Assembly: GCA_024516155.1 (NCBI GenBank)
Contig: JAJJXM010000070.1
Location: 124,001-188,000 of the forward strand
Origin: Pyronema omphalodes
Taxonomy: Eukaryota > Ascomycota > Pezizomycetes > Pezizales > Pyronemataceae
Length of the DNA stretch: 64,000 nucleotides
Reading direction: 5' to 3'
Shown here: piece after piece, positions 22,864 to 35,300 of the stretch
Layout: each line of letters begins with the position of its first letter
Position numbering within the stretch: the first letter of the stretch is position 1
Notes under the pieces: model-generated
Databases searched by the model: none
The model's input: only the letters and a program-made list of their open reading frames with translations
Told to the model about the DNA's origin: nothing
Made by a program: the position numbers and the translations under genes

Positions 22864-23200
22864 GAGGCGCCGGGGCGAAAGCGAACGCGGGGGTATAACG
22901 AACGCCAAGCCAAAATGGGTCTTTGTGGTAATGATCGACGTGGGCAGTGGGCGAGAGCTCGAGGGCGAACGCGGAGTGTGGAGAGGGCTCACAGCGGGGG
23001 GAGAGAGGAGCGAGAGCGCTCAGGTTCGCTACATACACAGAAAATTGTACTATTCTGTGCGCCCAAAAACATCGTCGTCCTCTGAAACATCATCAAGTTC
23101 AACTTCAACTGCGGAGCCGCTGGTTTGCCCGCTGCTAGTGTCTGATTATGTTGGCTTGGCGCTCGTTATACTCCCGCGTTCGCTTTCGCCCCGGCGCCTC
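22864..23200. mobile_element. TA-flanked MITE with 50-bp GC-rich terminal inverted repeats
   Basis: Both ends begin GAGGCGCCGGGGCGAAAGCG, reading inward, and match at 48 of 50 positions by my count. The element is 337 bp long and flanked by TA (22862-22863, 23201-23202), as expected for Tc1/mariner-type transposition. It encodes no transposase. The high TIR identity suggests recent activity. Confidence 0.85.
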
Positions 23201-23202
23201 TA

Positions 23203-23843
23203 TCAGTGGTTTGTCAGCGAGGAAGTCTGCCCATACTCAACAGTGGTATCAGTCTGCTGGAGAGTTTACCAAATGATGTGTTCGTATCACTTCGTCTGTT
23301 ATCACTCGTGCAGCATTATCCCTCGATAGGTATTGTTGATTCTTAAGCTGTAAACAGCCACCGTCCAATTCTCCCACCGACACTGTATTCAGTTGAGCTA
23401 AATCATTTCGAGTCCTCATAGTAGCACTTTGCTGAGCTTGAAGGTGACGAAAATGTCGCGGTTGGGAGTGATTGCGCGTGGCAACCCATGCCACGCCACT
23501 CTAACCCAACCAGGTGTCGGAAACTCCACTTCTTGCTCTATACGGCTGCATATTTAGAGCTTTGTACACCAGCAGCACATATTTTCGCCGCGTTTTCTAA
23601 TATCATTATGATACAAAAAAAGTTTAGGATAACTGGCTGCACTTTGTAACTCTCATCACTCGGTGTATGTACTCTTGCTACATGGTATCACGTGGTACGT
23701 AACACACGCCATTAAGGTTACTACTAAGGTCAGGGGCAATGAAAAATAGACACGAGAAGCAAAAGGTTGAGTGGGTTTTCAATGGGCGGTGCCACAATTT
23801 GCACATAGTAAGCTATAAATGCATGTTGGCAATTCATTCATTG
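23203..23843. repeat. MT spacer remnant left of the LINE
   Basis: GCCACAATTTGCACATAGTA and ATAAATGCATGTTGGCAATT near 23790-23840 resemble 18740-18770 and 63285-63325, so this belongs to the duplicated spacer. The LINE inserted into it. No gene is seen. Confidence 0.4.
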
Positions 23844-24411
23844 TGCAGTTCAACCAGTTTTTTTTTTTTTTTTTTTATTCATACTCGCATCTAACCGTAA
23901 GGTTATGGCGGCTGCTATCTAATGACTATACATTGCTAACTGTCGAGTGTTACATCGACAGTTACTGGGAACGCCCCAGAGCGGTCTTCATTTGTCAGGT
24001 TGTAGCCCCCCTCTCTGTTTCTCATATTCCGTTTCTGTCCTTCTCGTCGTTCTGTCCGTGAGCTCTGTGCGCTCTGCAGACACCCTTCCCGGTGCCTGGT
24101 GTCCTCCACCCTTCCCCATCTACGTCCCCTTCAGTAATATGTTTTTTTTTTTTTTTTTTAAAAAACCCCATCCTCTTCTTCCCTTGTCATCATCGTCCTC
24201 TCCTCTTCTCCCTCTCGTCCTTCCTTCTTTCCCTCCTCTCTCTCTCCGTTCCCCTGCGTTCGTCCCCCTCCTCTCCTCCCTTTTTCCATCTCTCTCGTAT
24301 CCCCTCCTTGTCCCCCTTCTTCTCAGTCTCTTTCCCCTCCCCTTCTACATCCCCTACTCCGCTTCGTCACCGTCCTTATTGAATTTATTTGTTTATATTT
24401 ATTATTATTAG

Positions 24412-24444
<33 letters not shown>

Positions 24445-24449
<5 letters not shown>

Positions 24450-27400
24450 GTTCTTCGCCTGGGTCCAGCAATGTTCCCCAGCCTGTCGTCGCGATACTTC
24501 TATCTGGTCTGTTAGTCACCTCGGGGGTCATACTCAATACCGTGTGTGCCCATTCGGACGTGGCGATCTTCGTAGCAGAGATCAGGGTGGCCAGTGCGCG
24601 GGTTCCATGTTTGGTGTGGAGGACGATTCGGAGGTCGAGTCGCCGGTGTCGTGGGAGCTTCAGTGTTTTGCGTATTGTTATGCGGTGGGGGGTAATGAGT
24701 GGGCATGATAGTAGCAGGTGTTTGGGGGTTTGGGGGGGATGGAGTGGGCAGGGGCATGCGCGGGATGGGTAGGTTGGTGTGGGGGGGTGTGCCAGACAAT
24801 CCAAAAAGAAGCCATGTCCTGTGCGTAGGCCTAGGATGGCGGTCGATATCTTTCTTGGAAGCGTAGTGTAGGCTTCGCCGAGTGATCGTTTGTGTGGCGC
24901 ATCATACGTTTTTGGTTTCGGGCTCTCGTCGTACCATATGATCCACTCCGCTGTGTAGTGTTCCTTGATTTGTCTTCGGATCCACGACAGGGAAGTGGAA
25001 GGAGGGTTGATTGGGGCGGTGGTTGTGGCCTGTTTTGCGAGCAAGTCGGCTTCCTCGTTGCCGGCTATATTCGTGTGACCGGGAACCCAATGGAGATGAA
25101 TTGAGGTTCCCGTTCGTAGGAGGAGGGTGCGGGCGAGGCGCTGGATGGCGAAGGCGGCTTCTTGTCCAGGTCCGGGTGTGAGGCGGGAGGCTCTAATGAC
25201 CGCAGCTTGGTTGTCGGTAAACAGGTGTATCTCACCGTATTGAAGGCGTAATCGGCGAATGTGGGTTGCGCAGGTTCGAATGCATTCCTCTATGCCCTTG
25301 AGTTGTGCGTCGAATACCTCGCAGTATTCTCCCATCGGGATGATTTCTCGGATGCTGTGGTCGAAGCCGTGTGCGATGTAGAAACCCGCTCCTGTGGAGT
25401 TCCCGAGTTTGGATCCGTCGGTGTACGCGATGATGGAGGTGGGGGACGAACGTAGGCGTCGAAGAAGGTTATAGTGTTCTGCTTCGGCTTCGTCTTTGGA
25501 GGAGAGGGGAGGGTGCCTTGTGAGGGGGGGTTCGAGCCACGGGGTTGGGTCCGGTTGCGCCGTATCTTCGATGTTTGTGTTGGGTGAGACCCATCGGCTA
25601 AGTGAGGCGAGTGTGGTTATGAGGCGAGTGAGGGGTCGTGATTCCGAATCCCACTCACAGTCATATTCTTCCGAGGATTGAATGGCACAGGTGAAGTGTT
25701 TTGGGACGGGGAATGAGGAGGGGCAGCGGGATACTACGGGGTGGGAAGGGGGTAGGGATAGGAGTCGTAAGGCATATTTTCTTCTTTTTTGGTCGAGCCG
25801 GACGGTTACGGGGGGAGTGCGGCTTCGTTATGTAAGGCCGGGATTGGTGTTGAAGAGAATGCGTTGAGGATACGGCGGAGTGCGGTGTTTTGCTGAAGTT
25901 GGAGTTTTCGCGCGAGTGATTTTTGGCCTAACCACCAGATCTCTGCTCCGAAGTCGGATCTTGATTGTACACACGCGCGGTATAGGGTACGGACCGCCGA
26001 GGGGGACAGGCCAGTTTCATGTCGTGCGAGGCAGCGGAGGGCATTGAGGGCTCTAGAGGCATGTGTTAGTCGGGTTTGTACATGATGTTTGAAGGAGAGT
26101 TTTCGGTCGAAGTATATTCCAATCCATCTAACCACATCCTGTCTGCCGTTTGGGGTGCCTGGCTGGACAATCGTGCTGTTGGGTAAGGTCACACATGTGT
26201 GGGGCGTGATGGTGTCTTTTTGCGTTCTGTGGAAGTGAAGTAGCTCGGATTTCGAGTCATTAAAAGCTACCGCGTTTTCGTTCGCCCATTGAAATGCTAT
26301 TCGGGCTGCTTTTTCTAGTGTGCGTGCATTCGCTTCACGTGTTTTACCATGGCATACCAGTGCCACATCATCGATGTAGCTGGGCGTCCATAGGGTCGGT
26401 TTGTGGGTTTGTAGGGTATCAAAGAGCGGGCGGAGGTATATTAGGAACAGGATGGGGGAGGCTGGTGATCCTTGAGGTATCCCTGTGCGTGTTGGGCGTT
26501 GCTCATCCGTTTTACCGTCGAAAGACAGTGCTATCGTTCTATCATGGAGGAACGATTCACACCACGTCACTACCGGTTTCGGGCATCCGAGTGATCGCAT
26601 TGTGCTCGTTAGTCGTGTGGCTGAGACGTTATCGAAGGCACCTCTGACGTCGAGGAACAGTGCCGACGTTATGAGCCGTTGTTGTGCATTTCTTTCTATG
26701 TCGTGGGTCAACGCCATAGCAGCATCGATTGCCGAGCGTCTTGGGCGGCCTCCAATTTGGTTGTTATGGAGGAGGCCGTATGTTTCTGCGATTTGACTTA
26801 GCCGTGTTGCCATTAGTTTTTCGAGTACCTTGCCCATGCAGTTAAGTAATGCTATTGGGCGGTATGCTTTTATGGAGCTGTAGTCCGGTTTGTTGGGTTT
26901 CGGAATTATAACCGTTATCGCTTCTCGCCAGCACTTTGGCTGGTACCCTACTTCACCGAGTGTGGCGTACAACGCCGTTAACTGCTCGGGGATTGCCTGC
27001 AGGGTCTTGCGTAGGCACAGGAAGTTTATACCGTCCGGGCCGGGGGCCTTCTTCGGTGAGGACGACAGGATTGCCGTTGACACTTCCTTCGCCGTGAAGG
27101 TGTTCCAATGTAGGGGGGGGCGATTGTGGGGAGGGGGGGTGTTTGGGGCGGAGGGGGGAGGGGGGAAGAGAGCCTGGAAGGCTGATACTTTACCGGGGAA
27201 ATCCGTGTGAGTTGTCGTGACTCCGTTTACAGTTGATTTGATTGGGTGTGTCAGCTGAGAGCGTCGGGGGTTTGTGTACCGGAACACTGCCGATATATCT
27301 GCCCCTTCGGCTTGGGACAAGTATTCTTTCCACATCTTGTCCTTCGCATGTCTTACCGCCCTATAGTGGGAGTTGCGGAGCTTTTTGTATTCCTCCAGGT

Positions 27401-30044
27401 TGGTGGTGTTTCTGTCCCATTTCCACCTCTTCCGAGCTTGTGTCATGGCTCTCTTGGTTTCACGTAACTCGTGGGTCCACCAACGTTTTGCGCGAGGGGA
27501 ATGTTTGATCGTTGGGGTGGATTTGTGGGCTGCTTGTCGAATTGCGGATTGGAGTGACGCTGCCCATTCGTCGAGGTTGGATGGGGTCGGGTCAGATTGG
27601 AGCGTGCTCCACCGCGGGGATAGCTGGTTTGTAAGGTGGAGGAGGGCACTTGTGAACTCGTCCCAGTTGGTGCGCTTCCAGTTTAGTCGTGGTTGCATTT
27701 GAGTATACTCGACGTCGGGATGTTGTGAGTATACTCGGAAGCGGATCACTTCGTGGTCGGAGCCCGTTGTTGCTTCCTCGTCGATACACCAGTCTTGAAC
27801 CTCGTTCGTCATAGCTGGGGAGGAGATGGTAAGATCCAAAACGGAAGAGCCGAGTCCAGTCTTGTAGTGGTATGTAGGTGTATCCGGTGTGTTCGCGAGT
27901 TGCCAACCGTGTGTAAACCGGGGGTCCTAGGGTAACGGACGGCCGGGTAACTCGCAAATTCTCGAAAGAAAAAGAGAGAAGCAATAATTCCAAGAAGGGG
28001 AATTATTACTTCTCAAGGGGATTCTTCTAACGGAAAGTAGAGGTGATAACAGTTATAAGTTTAAACTCTCCTGCGTATCTCAGGGAGCGTTTCGAGAGTC
28101 TCGGTTCTGGTGGTCGTTTCTTGAAGAGGGACGACCGGAGGTATTGTATTGATTTGAGGTAAGGTATAGATTCGATGGCGTCGGGTATTGACGTGAGAGA
28201 AGGCAATAACCCTTCTTGGGATGTGTTGTTGTATTGGGAACAATGGTAATTGCGTTGCTGGATGATGGCTTCTTCGAGTGGGGGCTTTTGGCACTTTTAT
28301 ATTTTTCTTATCTTGAGCTCCCCACTCATATACCCTGCAAGCACTGTGCGGTGGGCGGAAGTGGAAGTACCCTAAGACGTTGGTTGGCTACACCTAAACG
28401 TGATTTTTCCACCATACAAAATGCAACTTTCGGTAAAAACGCTAATATCGCGAATATACTTTAAGACATACTCCGGGCCGTTATCCGGATGATGCCTTAG
28501 TCGTTTGCTATTGCCTAGACTTGATCTCTTCGTCGTTTGTACTTGATGACATAAATAATAATAAGGCATCGGAATGCATTTCGAGGAATGTGCATTGCAG
28601 GACCGGCTGACGCGTTCCTGCAACTAACGTCGGACTTCGATATCCGGTTGGCGATTCCGTCGCATCCGGTGAAGTCGTTTGTATGATCTGATGATGTCGT
28701 CATGGTCGGCAATAGACTGTGGGCCTTCCGGGGGTCCCTAATAGGAGGTGGTCCGATGTTCCGTTCATCGTTCGGTCGCCTCGTCATATCGGCAGTTCGA
28801 AGGTGCGTTTGCGAAGATAAGGTTACCGGTGATAACTACCCAAAGAGGTAGTTGACTCCTTATCTCCTTCGGCCGACTAGACTCCGCTGTCGTAAGATGT
28901 TATTCGGCTTATCCGGTTTCCTCCGTCAGTCAGGCGTAATGCCTCGGTCACATATGACTATGTTTTCTTGTTTTACGGCAAAGTGTTTCGTGAATACATT
29001 ATCCCATTTAACTTAAATACAGTTCTTTTCCCTCCTAACCTTTCTATCCTCATCAACCTCGATATCTGTTTCCTGCGGTGACCTACTTGCGTCACATTCT
29101 CCTTTATATTCGTATGTATATCTGGCCCGCCGGGTCTCTTAGTTCCACGACCCTTTCTGGACGGTTTTCTCGTATACGGCGGAAGAGGTGCGTTCGCTCA
29201 AAGGCTTCGGTAAGTCTTTGAGTGAGCCCCTAAGGTTATAAGTATTCCATGTTTTTATCAGCGGCAGCGGTATGTTCCTCGAGGTATGGCTGCGCATTAG
29301 AAACCGCAGTCATTGATCGGAAACAGACCCACCTCGGGGGCTGCCCCGGGTTTCCCCGCCCTAGATGACGCTGACTTTTTCCCTGGCCCCCCATTATCCT
29401 ACTTCCTGCGGGAAGTGGATGAAGGGTGGTTAGTAATAGCTCTCGCCTTTGGCTTGAGTTATTACTTAGGTAAGAATCCCCATTCTTTTAAATGTCTTAT
29501 CGGGGTAGGGTATGACACCGTGGTCGTCAATTAGTTTCACCAGCTCGTCCGCCCGGGTTATTTGTTTATAGTGACTGTTCCAGAGCGGGTGGTGAGCGTT
29601 CATGTCACCGGTTATTACGCATCGGTTGGGTAAGGGAAGGGGGGCGAGGGAACGTGGGATGGTGTATAGTTTTGTGCGTGAGTCCCACTCGTTGTAGATG
29701 TTGATTAAGTAAAAGGTGGGGATTAGAGGGGTGTATATTTCGAGGATTTGCATGTCGGGATCGGAGCACATATCAGGACGGGGGGTGACGTTCAGAAAAG
29801 GATTGGAGCGAGTGACATACGCCGCCGTCCTGATTGTTGCTCCGTGTGGGGAAGGGGGAAGGAGTAATAGGAAGTCGGGGTGTGTAGTTACGAATTGCGG
29901 GTTTTTAATAGAGGCTTCTTGGATTAATATAATGTCCGCTGTTGAGCCTGAGGAAATCAGGAGGGTATTGAGGGCGGTGCTACTTCTGTTTATGTTATGG
30001 GATATGATGTTGAGGGTGGCTGCCGATTTCTCCTGTCTATGCAT
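24445..30044 (-). pseudogene. LINE ORF2: AP endonuclease, reverse transcriptase, RNase H (interrupted)
   Basis: The ATG at 30044 begins an endonuclease domain (NIISHNINRS, LIQEAS, ITGDMNAHHPLW), cut at 29522 by the solo LTR and resumed in frame at 27911. Reverse transcriptase follows (AYRPIALLNC, ALFLDVRGAFDNV, GIPQGSPASPILF, catalytic SYIDDVALV). RNase H comes next (FTDNQAAV, WVPGHTNIAGNEEADLLAKQ), then a Cys/His-rich tail (CPCPLHPPQTPKHLLLSC). A one-base loss in a C-run (minus strand) near 25813 shifts the frame between RT and RNase H. The ORF1 stop lies inside the start region, ATGCATAG at 30037-30044. Confidence 0.9.
27912..29517 (-). mobile_element. Solo LTR (1606 bp) inserted in the LINE endonuclease region
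   Basis: The insertion begins TGTAAACC and ends GGTATGACA on +, so it has TG...CA ends. It is flanked by the 5-bp direct repeat CCGTG (27907-27911 and 29518-29522). The LINE reading frame is continuous across the two flanks, which proves the boundaries. No coding sequence is visible inside. A TATAAAAG with GATAAG nearby (about 28290-28320, minus strand) may be the LTR promoter. I read it as a solo LTR of a family not otherwise present here; a small non-autonomous LTR element is the alternative. Confidence 0.82.
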
Positions 30045-31788
30045 CGGTGATCATAGCGGAGTCTGCAGTGTGGTCTTCGGGGTTTGTGCGGGGAGTGCGG
30101 GTTCTCTCCCACGTTGCCTTGACCATGGCGAGGCGGGAGGGGCATTTGGGGTGGTATGCGGGATGGTTGGTTTCGGGGTGGCCTTCTGTTTTGCAGTTTG
30201 CACACCGGGGGGGAATGTGGGGGCAGGGTTTACCCTTGCGGTCGGGACATTCAGGGCATTGGTGGAGGTCAGTAGAGTGGGGTTCAGCGCAGAGGGCGCA
30301 GGTGGGGTGGGAGGTATTGGCGCATATGGCGTGGTGGTGGCCGAAGCGGAGACAGCGGCGGCATTGATCGGTCGCGCGGGCCGAGTGATAGTCAGTGACC
30401 TTGCGTGGTTCGCAGCGCACGATCACTTTTGTGCGCTTAAGCATGCGGGCGTCCTCAGCAGTCTTGAGTGCGATCATTATACTGGACGCGGTCTTGCCTG
30501 CTCGCTTCTCCGGGTGGGTAATGTAACGAGGGGGTTGGGCTAGTTGAACTGCGTTGTTGCGTTCAATTTCATGTTGCAGGGCGGTCATGCCCTCGGGGGT
30601 ATCGGGGTACGCATCAAAGGTGATGCTGTGAACCGTCAGTTTGTGCCACTTTTCGGTCACGCGAGAGCTTTGCAATGTCATATGTACCGACTGAGCGGCT
30701 TCACTGATGGTGGGGAGGAACTTGGTGACTTCATTCTGGGTGGTGTTCGGGGGAAAGGTTAGTATTATGTTGCCGGCCATATTTTTACGCACGGTCACGA
30801 CAGCGATGGTTTCTGGTGCTTCTGCATCACGCAAGGCCCTATTAACCATGTTTCCGATCTGGACTTTGACATCGTCCGTCAGATTCTCGGGGTCCGGGCA
30901 TGGGATGAGCACGTTTGTGGGGCGGGGGGTTTGGGTCTTAGGGGGGTTCTTTCGTGGGACGGGGACGTTATTTTTGGGGGGGTTGGAGGGGGGGCTTGGT
31001 TGTTGGCTCAGAGATTGAGTGACGGAACCAAATAATTTTCCTGGGACGTCGGTGACTGACCAGGCTGTTTTGGGTGCAGACGGGGGGGGAAACTCAGGGG
31101 AGGGGGGAACGGGGATGTTATTCTGGGCGAGGGCTGCTTCGGCTGCGTGACAGCGAGCTTTCCAGTAATCAATAAGTGCGGTAGATTGGGCAGCGGTGGG
31201 GGGGTTGGGGATGGGGGAGGGTGTGGCGGGGGTGGGTAGTTTGTAGTTCGGGAGGAGGGTACGAAGCATGTCATGGATCTAACGCAATGCTGCTCTGTCC
31301 CGATCCATTGTTTGGAACGCTTTGTTGATGCGTTCGTTCGTCTTTTGGTCGTTAAGGCGGGTGGTATTGCCGTAGACTGCTACAGCTGAAAGCAGTCTCT
31401 CGGCCATGGAAGCGGTGAGGGTTGCTGTTTCAGGGTGTTTTTCGTTTTGCGCGGCGCGGAGGGCGTCCTGAATTCCACCGTCGTATACAAGGTCCGGATC
31501 GGAGGTCGTGGTCGTGGTCGAGGGCGCAGGTCTTTTCAGGGGGAGCGCAGGGAAGGTCTCGACTGTCTTGAGAGGGACAGAGTGGAGGGTCTTAGGAGAC
31601 ATCGTTGCGGGGGCTCGGTTGCGGGGGGTTGGCTCAGGAGTAGATACGCGACGGGTGGGGGGGGGGGGGTGGGGGACGCGTCTTTGTATTCGCTGACGTC
31701 GGTGTCGAGGTGCATGGTTTCTTGCACGTGATCGAGGGCGTGCGGCTCTGCGCTAGCGTGTCTGCTTTGCGCGAGCGCCTGGAGGTAG

Positions 31789-32314
31789 TGTCAGGGAACT
31801 AGGAACGGACGTTCAAAGAACACACTGAACACAACCGGCAAGAGGGACTAGGCGGGTTCCGGGACGGGGAACGGAAAGACAAGGACCGAAGTGCTCGTCA
31901 GACGGACGGCACACGAAACAGGAACAGGGACAAGGACAAGAATGACGTGGGACTGGAAGGAGAAGTCTTTATTAGGAGCAAGGGAAAGACACAAGACGTT
32001 CGATGGAGAACTCGACAACGGGGAGGCAAGCCTCCTTATGTACAAAGGGGCGGCCAGCACTCTTGCTGGGCCGTCATCCAACATTGCTACATGAAAGCTT
32101 CCGTTCTCCATCAATTCACCTGCGACGCCACAGCTCTCCAGCTCATGGTACGTCATCCATCATCAATCAGTCTATCAATCACGACGGCACGGCACACACA
32201 ACAACACAACAGCAACACAACACAACACGGCAAGACAACGGCACGATGTCGACAACAACAACGACAACATAATGATGACGCAACACAACGGCTCGTCGGC
32301 CGTGTGCCGTGACA
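31789..32314 (-). repeat. 3' LTR of the Gypsy element
   Basis: This 526-bp LTR is downstream in element orientation. It differs from the other LTR at four positions only, one of them near the TGACA end (GTCGGCC against GTCAGCC on +). Confidence 0.95.
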
Positions 32315-32325
32315 GTACCCCCCCG

Positions 32326-35300
32326 TTAGGCTCGAGTTCCTACGAGAGGAGAAGGTTTGTCTGGGTATAACTGATGGAATTTCTCAGCGGCCTCAGTTTC
32401 GGATAGGTTTGTTTCCGGTTCCCAGGTTGGAGAGTCATGGCCGGTCCACTTGACGAGGTACTGCAGGTTTCCTCTTGACCAACGGCTATCCAGAATTTCA
32501 TCCACGAACCATTCTTCTTCGCCGTCTACTACTACCGGTAGGGGCGGTGGGATAATCTGGCCAGGGAGGGGGTCCGAAGGGGCTGGGTTTAGTAGGGACA
32601 CGGGGAAGGTCCTGTGATGCTTCATTGTCTCCGGTATGTCCAATTCATAGGCGTGGGATCCAATGGGCCGTAACACGGTGAAGGGGCCTAGGTGTTTGTT
32701 TTCCAGTTTCTTTGAGGGGCGGCGGGTTCTGAGGTTGCGGGCGTCCAGCCATACTAGGTCTCCTGGTTTGAAGACCGGCGCGGGGAGTCGGGAATTGTCG
32801 GCGGCCTCCACGTGGCGGGCTTGGGCGTATTTCATTTCAGAGCATAAGACGTCATGGATGTGCAACATCCTTTCCGCTACCTCGTTTGCTTTCATTTCTT
32901 TGGGATTGTCTGTCCCGATTTCCAATTCGAAGGAGCATTTGGGGTGTCGGCCGTATACGGCGTAGAACGGGGACGGCGACGTCGTATCTGATACTTGGTT
33001 ATTGGCAGCAAATTCTGCCAGCGGTAAGAATTTCTTCCAGTCGTCTTGTAGATAACAGACGTACGCACGGAGATATTGCTCCGTAACTGCATTGATTCTT
33101 TCTGTTTGGCCATCGGTCTGGGGGTGGAAAGCCGTGCTCGTGGCAATCTCGATACCCATGCAATTTGCCAGGTGTTTCCAAAACTGGGCAACAAATTCCG
33201 GGCCGAGGTCGGACACTACTGTGTCTGGCAGACCGTGCAGTTTGAATACGTTTTCCAGGAAGAGTTGCGCGAAGCCTTCTGCGTCTATCGTGGAGTGGCA
33301 GGGCACCAAGTGCCGCTGTTTCGTGAGTCGGCAAACGATCGCACAAATTCCGTCGAAGCCTTCTGATGTCGGTAGTCCAGTAACAAAGTCCACAGATATA
33401 TTCTGCCAAGGGTGGTGCGGGACCGGTAGCGGTTTCAAGGTTCCATAGGGTGCGTGGCGGGTAGCTTTTGTTCTTTTACAAGTGTGGCAATTTCGGACGA
33501 ATTGGTCCACATCTTTTCTCATAGAAGGCCAGTAATAATTCCCGGCGAGGAGTTCGAAAGTCTTTGCACGGCCCGGGTGTCCCATGGTGGGGGGGTCGTG
33601 GTGATCTTGTAGTAGTTTCAATCGTAGTTTATCCAGCGCGGGGACATAGAGGCAGTCTCGGTAGTACAATCTGTTTTCCAACACGGAGCAATCGGCGAGT
33701 GATATGTCCTTACAGATTTGTGTACCGTCTTCCAGCATTCCCAACACTCGGTTGAGGAATGAATCTGTCTTGTAGCCCTCTGTAAACAGGAGGTCCACTT
33801 CGGAGGGTGCAAGTTTCATGGGCAGGGTCATGCACAACTGGAAGTTTTGCGGCTTCAGTACAGCTTGCTGGTTCGCTAGTATGCGTTCATCACCCTCTTC
33901 CGGGAGGTCGGCGGCTCGTCTTGTCAGGGCGTCCGGTTTTCCTCCCAACGTACCCGGTCGATAGGTGATCACAAAGTTAAACCGAGATAGGAATTCGGAC
34001 CAGCCTGCTTGTCGTCTGTTTAGCAGCTTTGTCGTCATAAAGTATTCGAGATTTTTGTGGTCTGTCAATACTTTTATAGGGAAGGCGGAGCCCTCCAAGT
34101 GGGGACGCCATTCCTCGAAACAACGAACTATTGCCAGTAGTTCTTTGTCATAGATTTCGTAGTTGCATTCTGCCGGGGAATGCTTTTTGGAATAAAATGC
34201 GACGGGGTGTAACACGTTATCGTCGTCGTATTGTGATAAGACTCCAGCAGACACATAGTCAGATGCGTCTGTTTCTACTACAATCGGTTTCTCGTAGTCG
34301 AAGTGCTTGAGAATCGGTGCTGATGTAAATGCATCCTTCAGTCGGTCGAAGGCGCTTTGCTGATCGTTACCCCAGGTAAAGGGGATTGCTTTACCATCTT
34401 TCTTTTTGGTCAGAGCCGTCAGAGGGGAGACCACTTTTGAGTAGTCTTTGATAAATCTTCGGTAAAAATTCGCGAAACCCAGGAACTCTTGGACCTGTTT
34501 CAAATTGGTTGGTTCCTTCCAATCTCTCACTGTGGCTACTTTGGAATCCATCATGCGCGCGCCGTCGCGGCCGATGTTGTAGCCCAGGTACTGTACTTCT
34601 GCCTTAGCAAACTTACACTTCTCTGGCTTCAAGTGCAGTTTTTCTTGTTTGAGTCGTTCCAAGATCTTTCGGACGTGTGCGGTGTGATCGGGCTTTGTTT
34701 CGGAGAATACGAGGATATCGTCCAAGTATGCCGTACAAAACTGGTCCAGGTATGGTCTCAGGACGTCATTTATAAACGCCTGGAAATCGGCAGGCGCGTT
34801 GGTGAGCCCAAAGGGCATCACTTTCGACTCAAATAGGCCGTACCTTGTGCGGAAGGCCGTCTTCCATTCTTCGCCCTCTGCCATTCTGATAAGGTTATAA
34901 GCGCTGCGGACATCAAGGGTCGTAAAGTATTGAGCTTTGGAAAGATTCATCATCGTTTCCTGTATCAATGGCAGCGGGTACCGGTTCTTCTCGGTACCTT
35001 CATTCAGTCTTCGGTAATCGACACACAGGCGTAGGGATCCGTCTGATTTTTTCACGAATAATATCGGCGAGGCGGCTGGTGATTGGGAGCTTTGTATAAA
35101 TCCTTTCTCCAAATTCTCGTCGAGCCACGCTTTCAGCGTCTGCAACTCGTTGCGTGACAGCGAGTATAGCGGGCCAAAGGGGGGGACGAATCCCTCTTTC
35201 AGTGGGATCTTGTGGTCGTAGGGTCGGTGTGGGGGGAGTTCCTTCGCGTTGACCTCCTTGAATAAATCGAGGTAGTCATGATACTCTTCGGGGATCATGT

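Noticed and set aside
22925..23329. 134-codon frame on +
   Set aside because: It spans the MITE and its right boundary, with no conserved motif.
24418..24446. T-run of about 29 as the tail of a separate retroelement
   Set aside because: It directly follows the RNase H stop of the LINE and lies inside its 3' UTR; the true end with target duplication is at 23858.
30047..30543. Long plus-strand frames rich in Gly/Val/Trp
   Set aside because: Antisense shadows of the GC-rich LINE ORF1.
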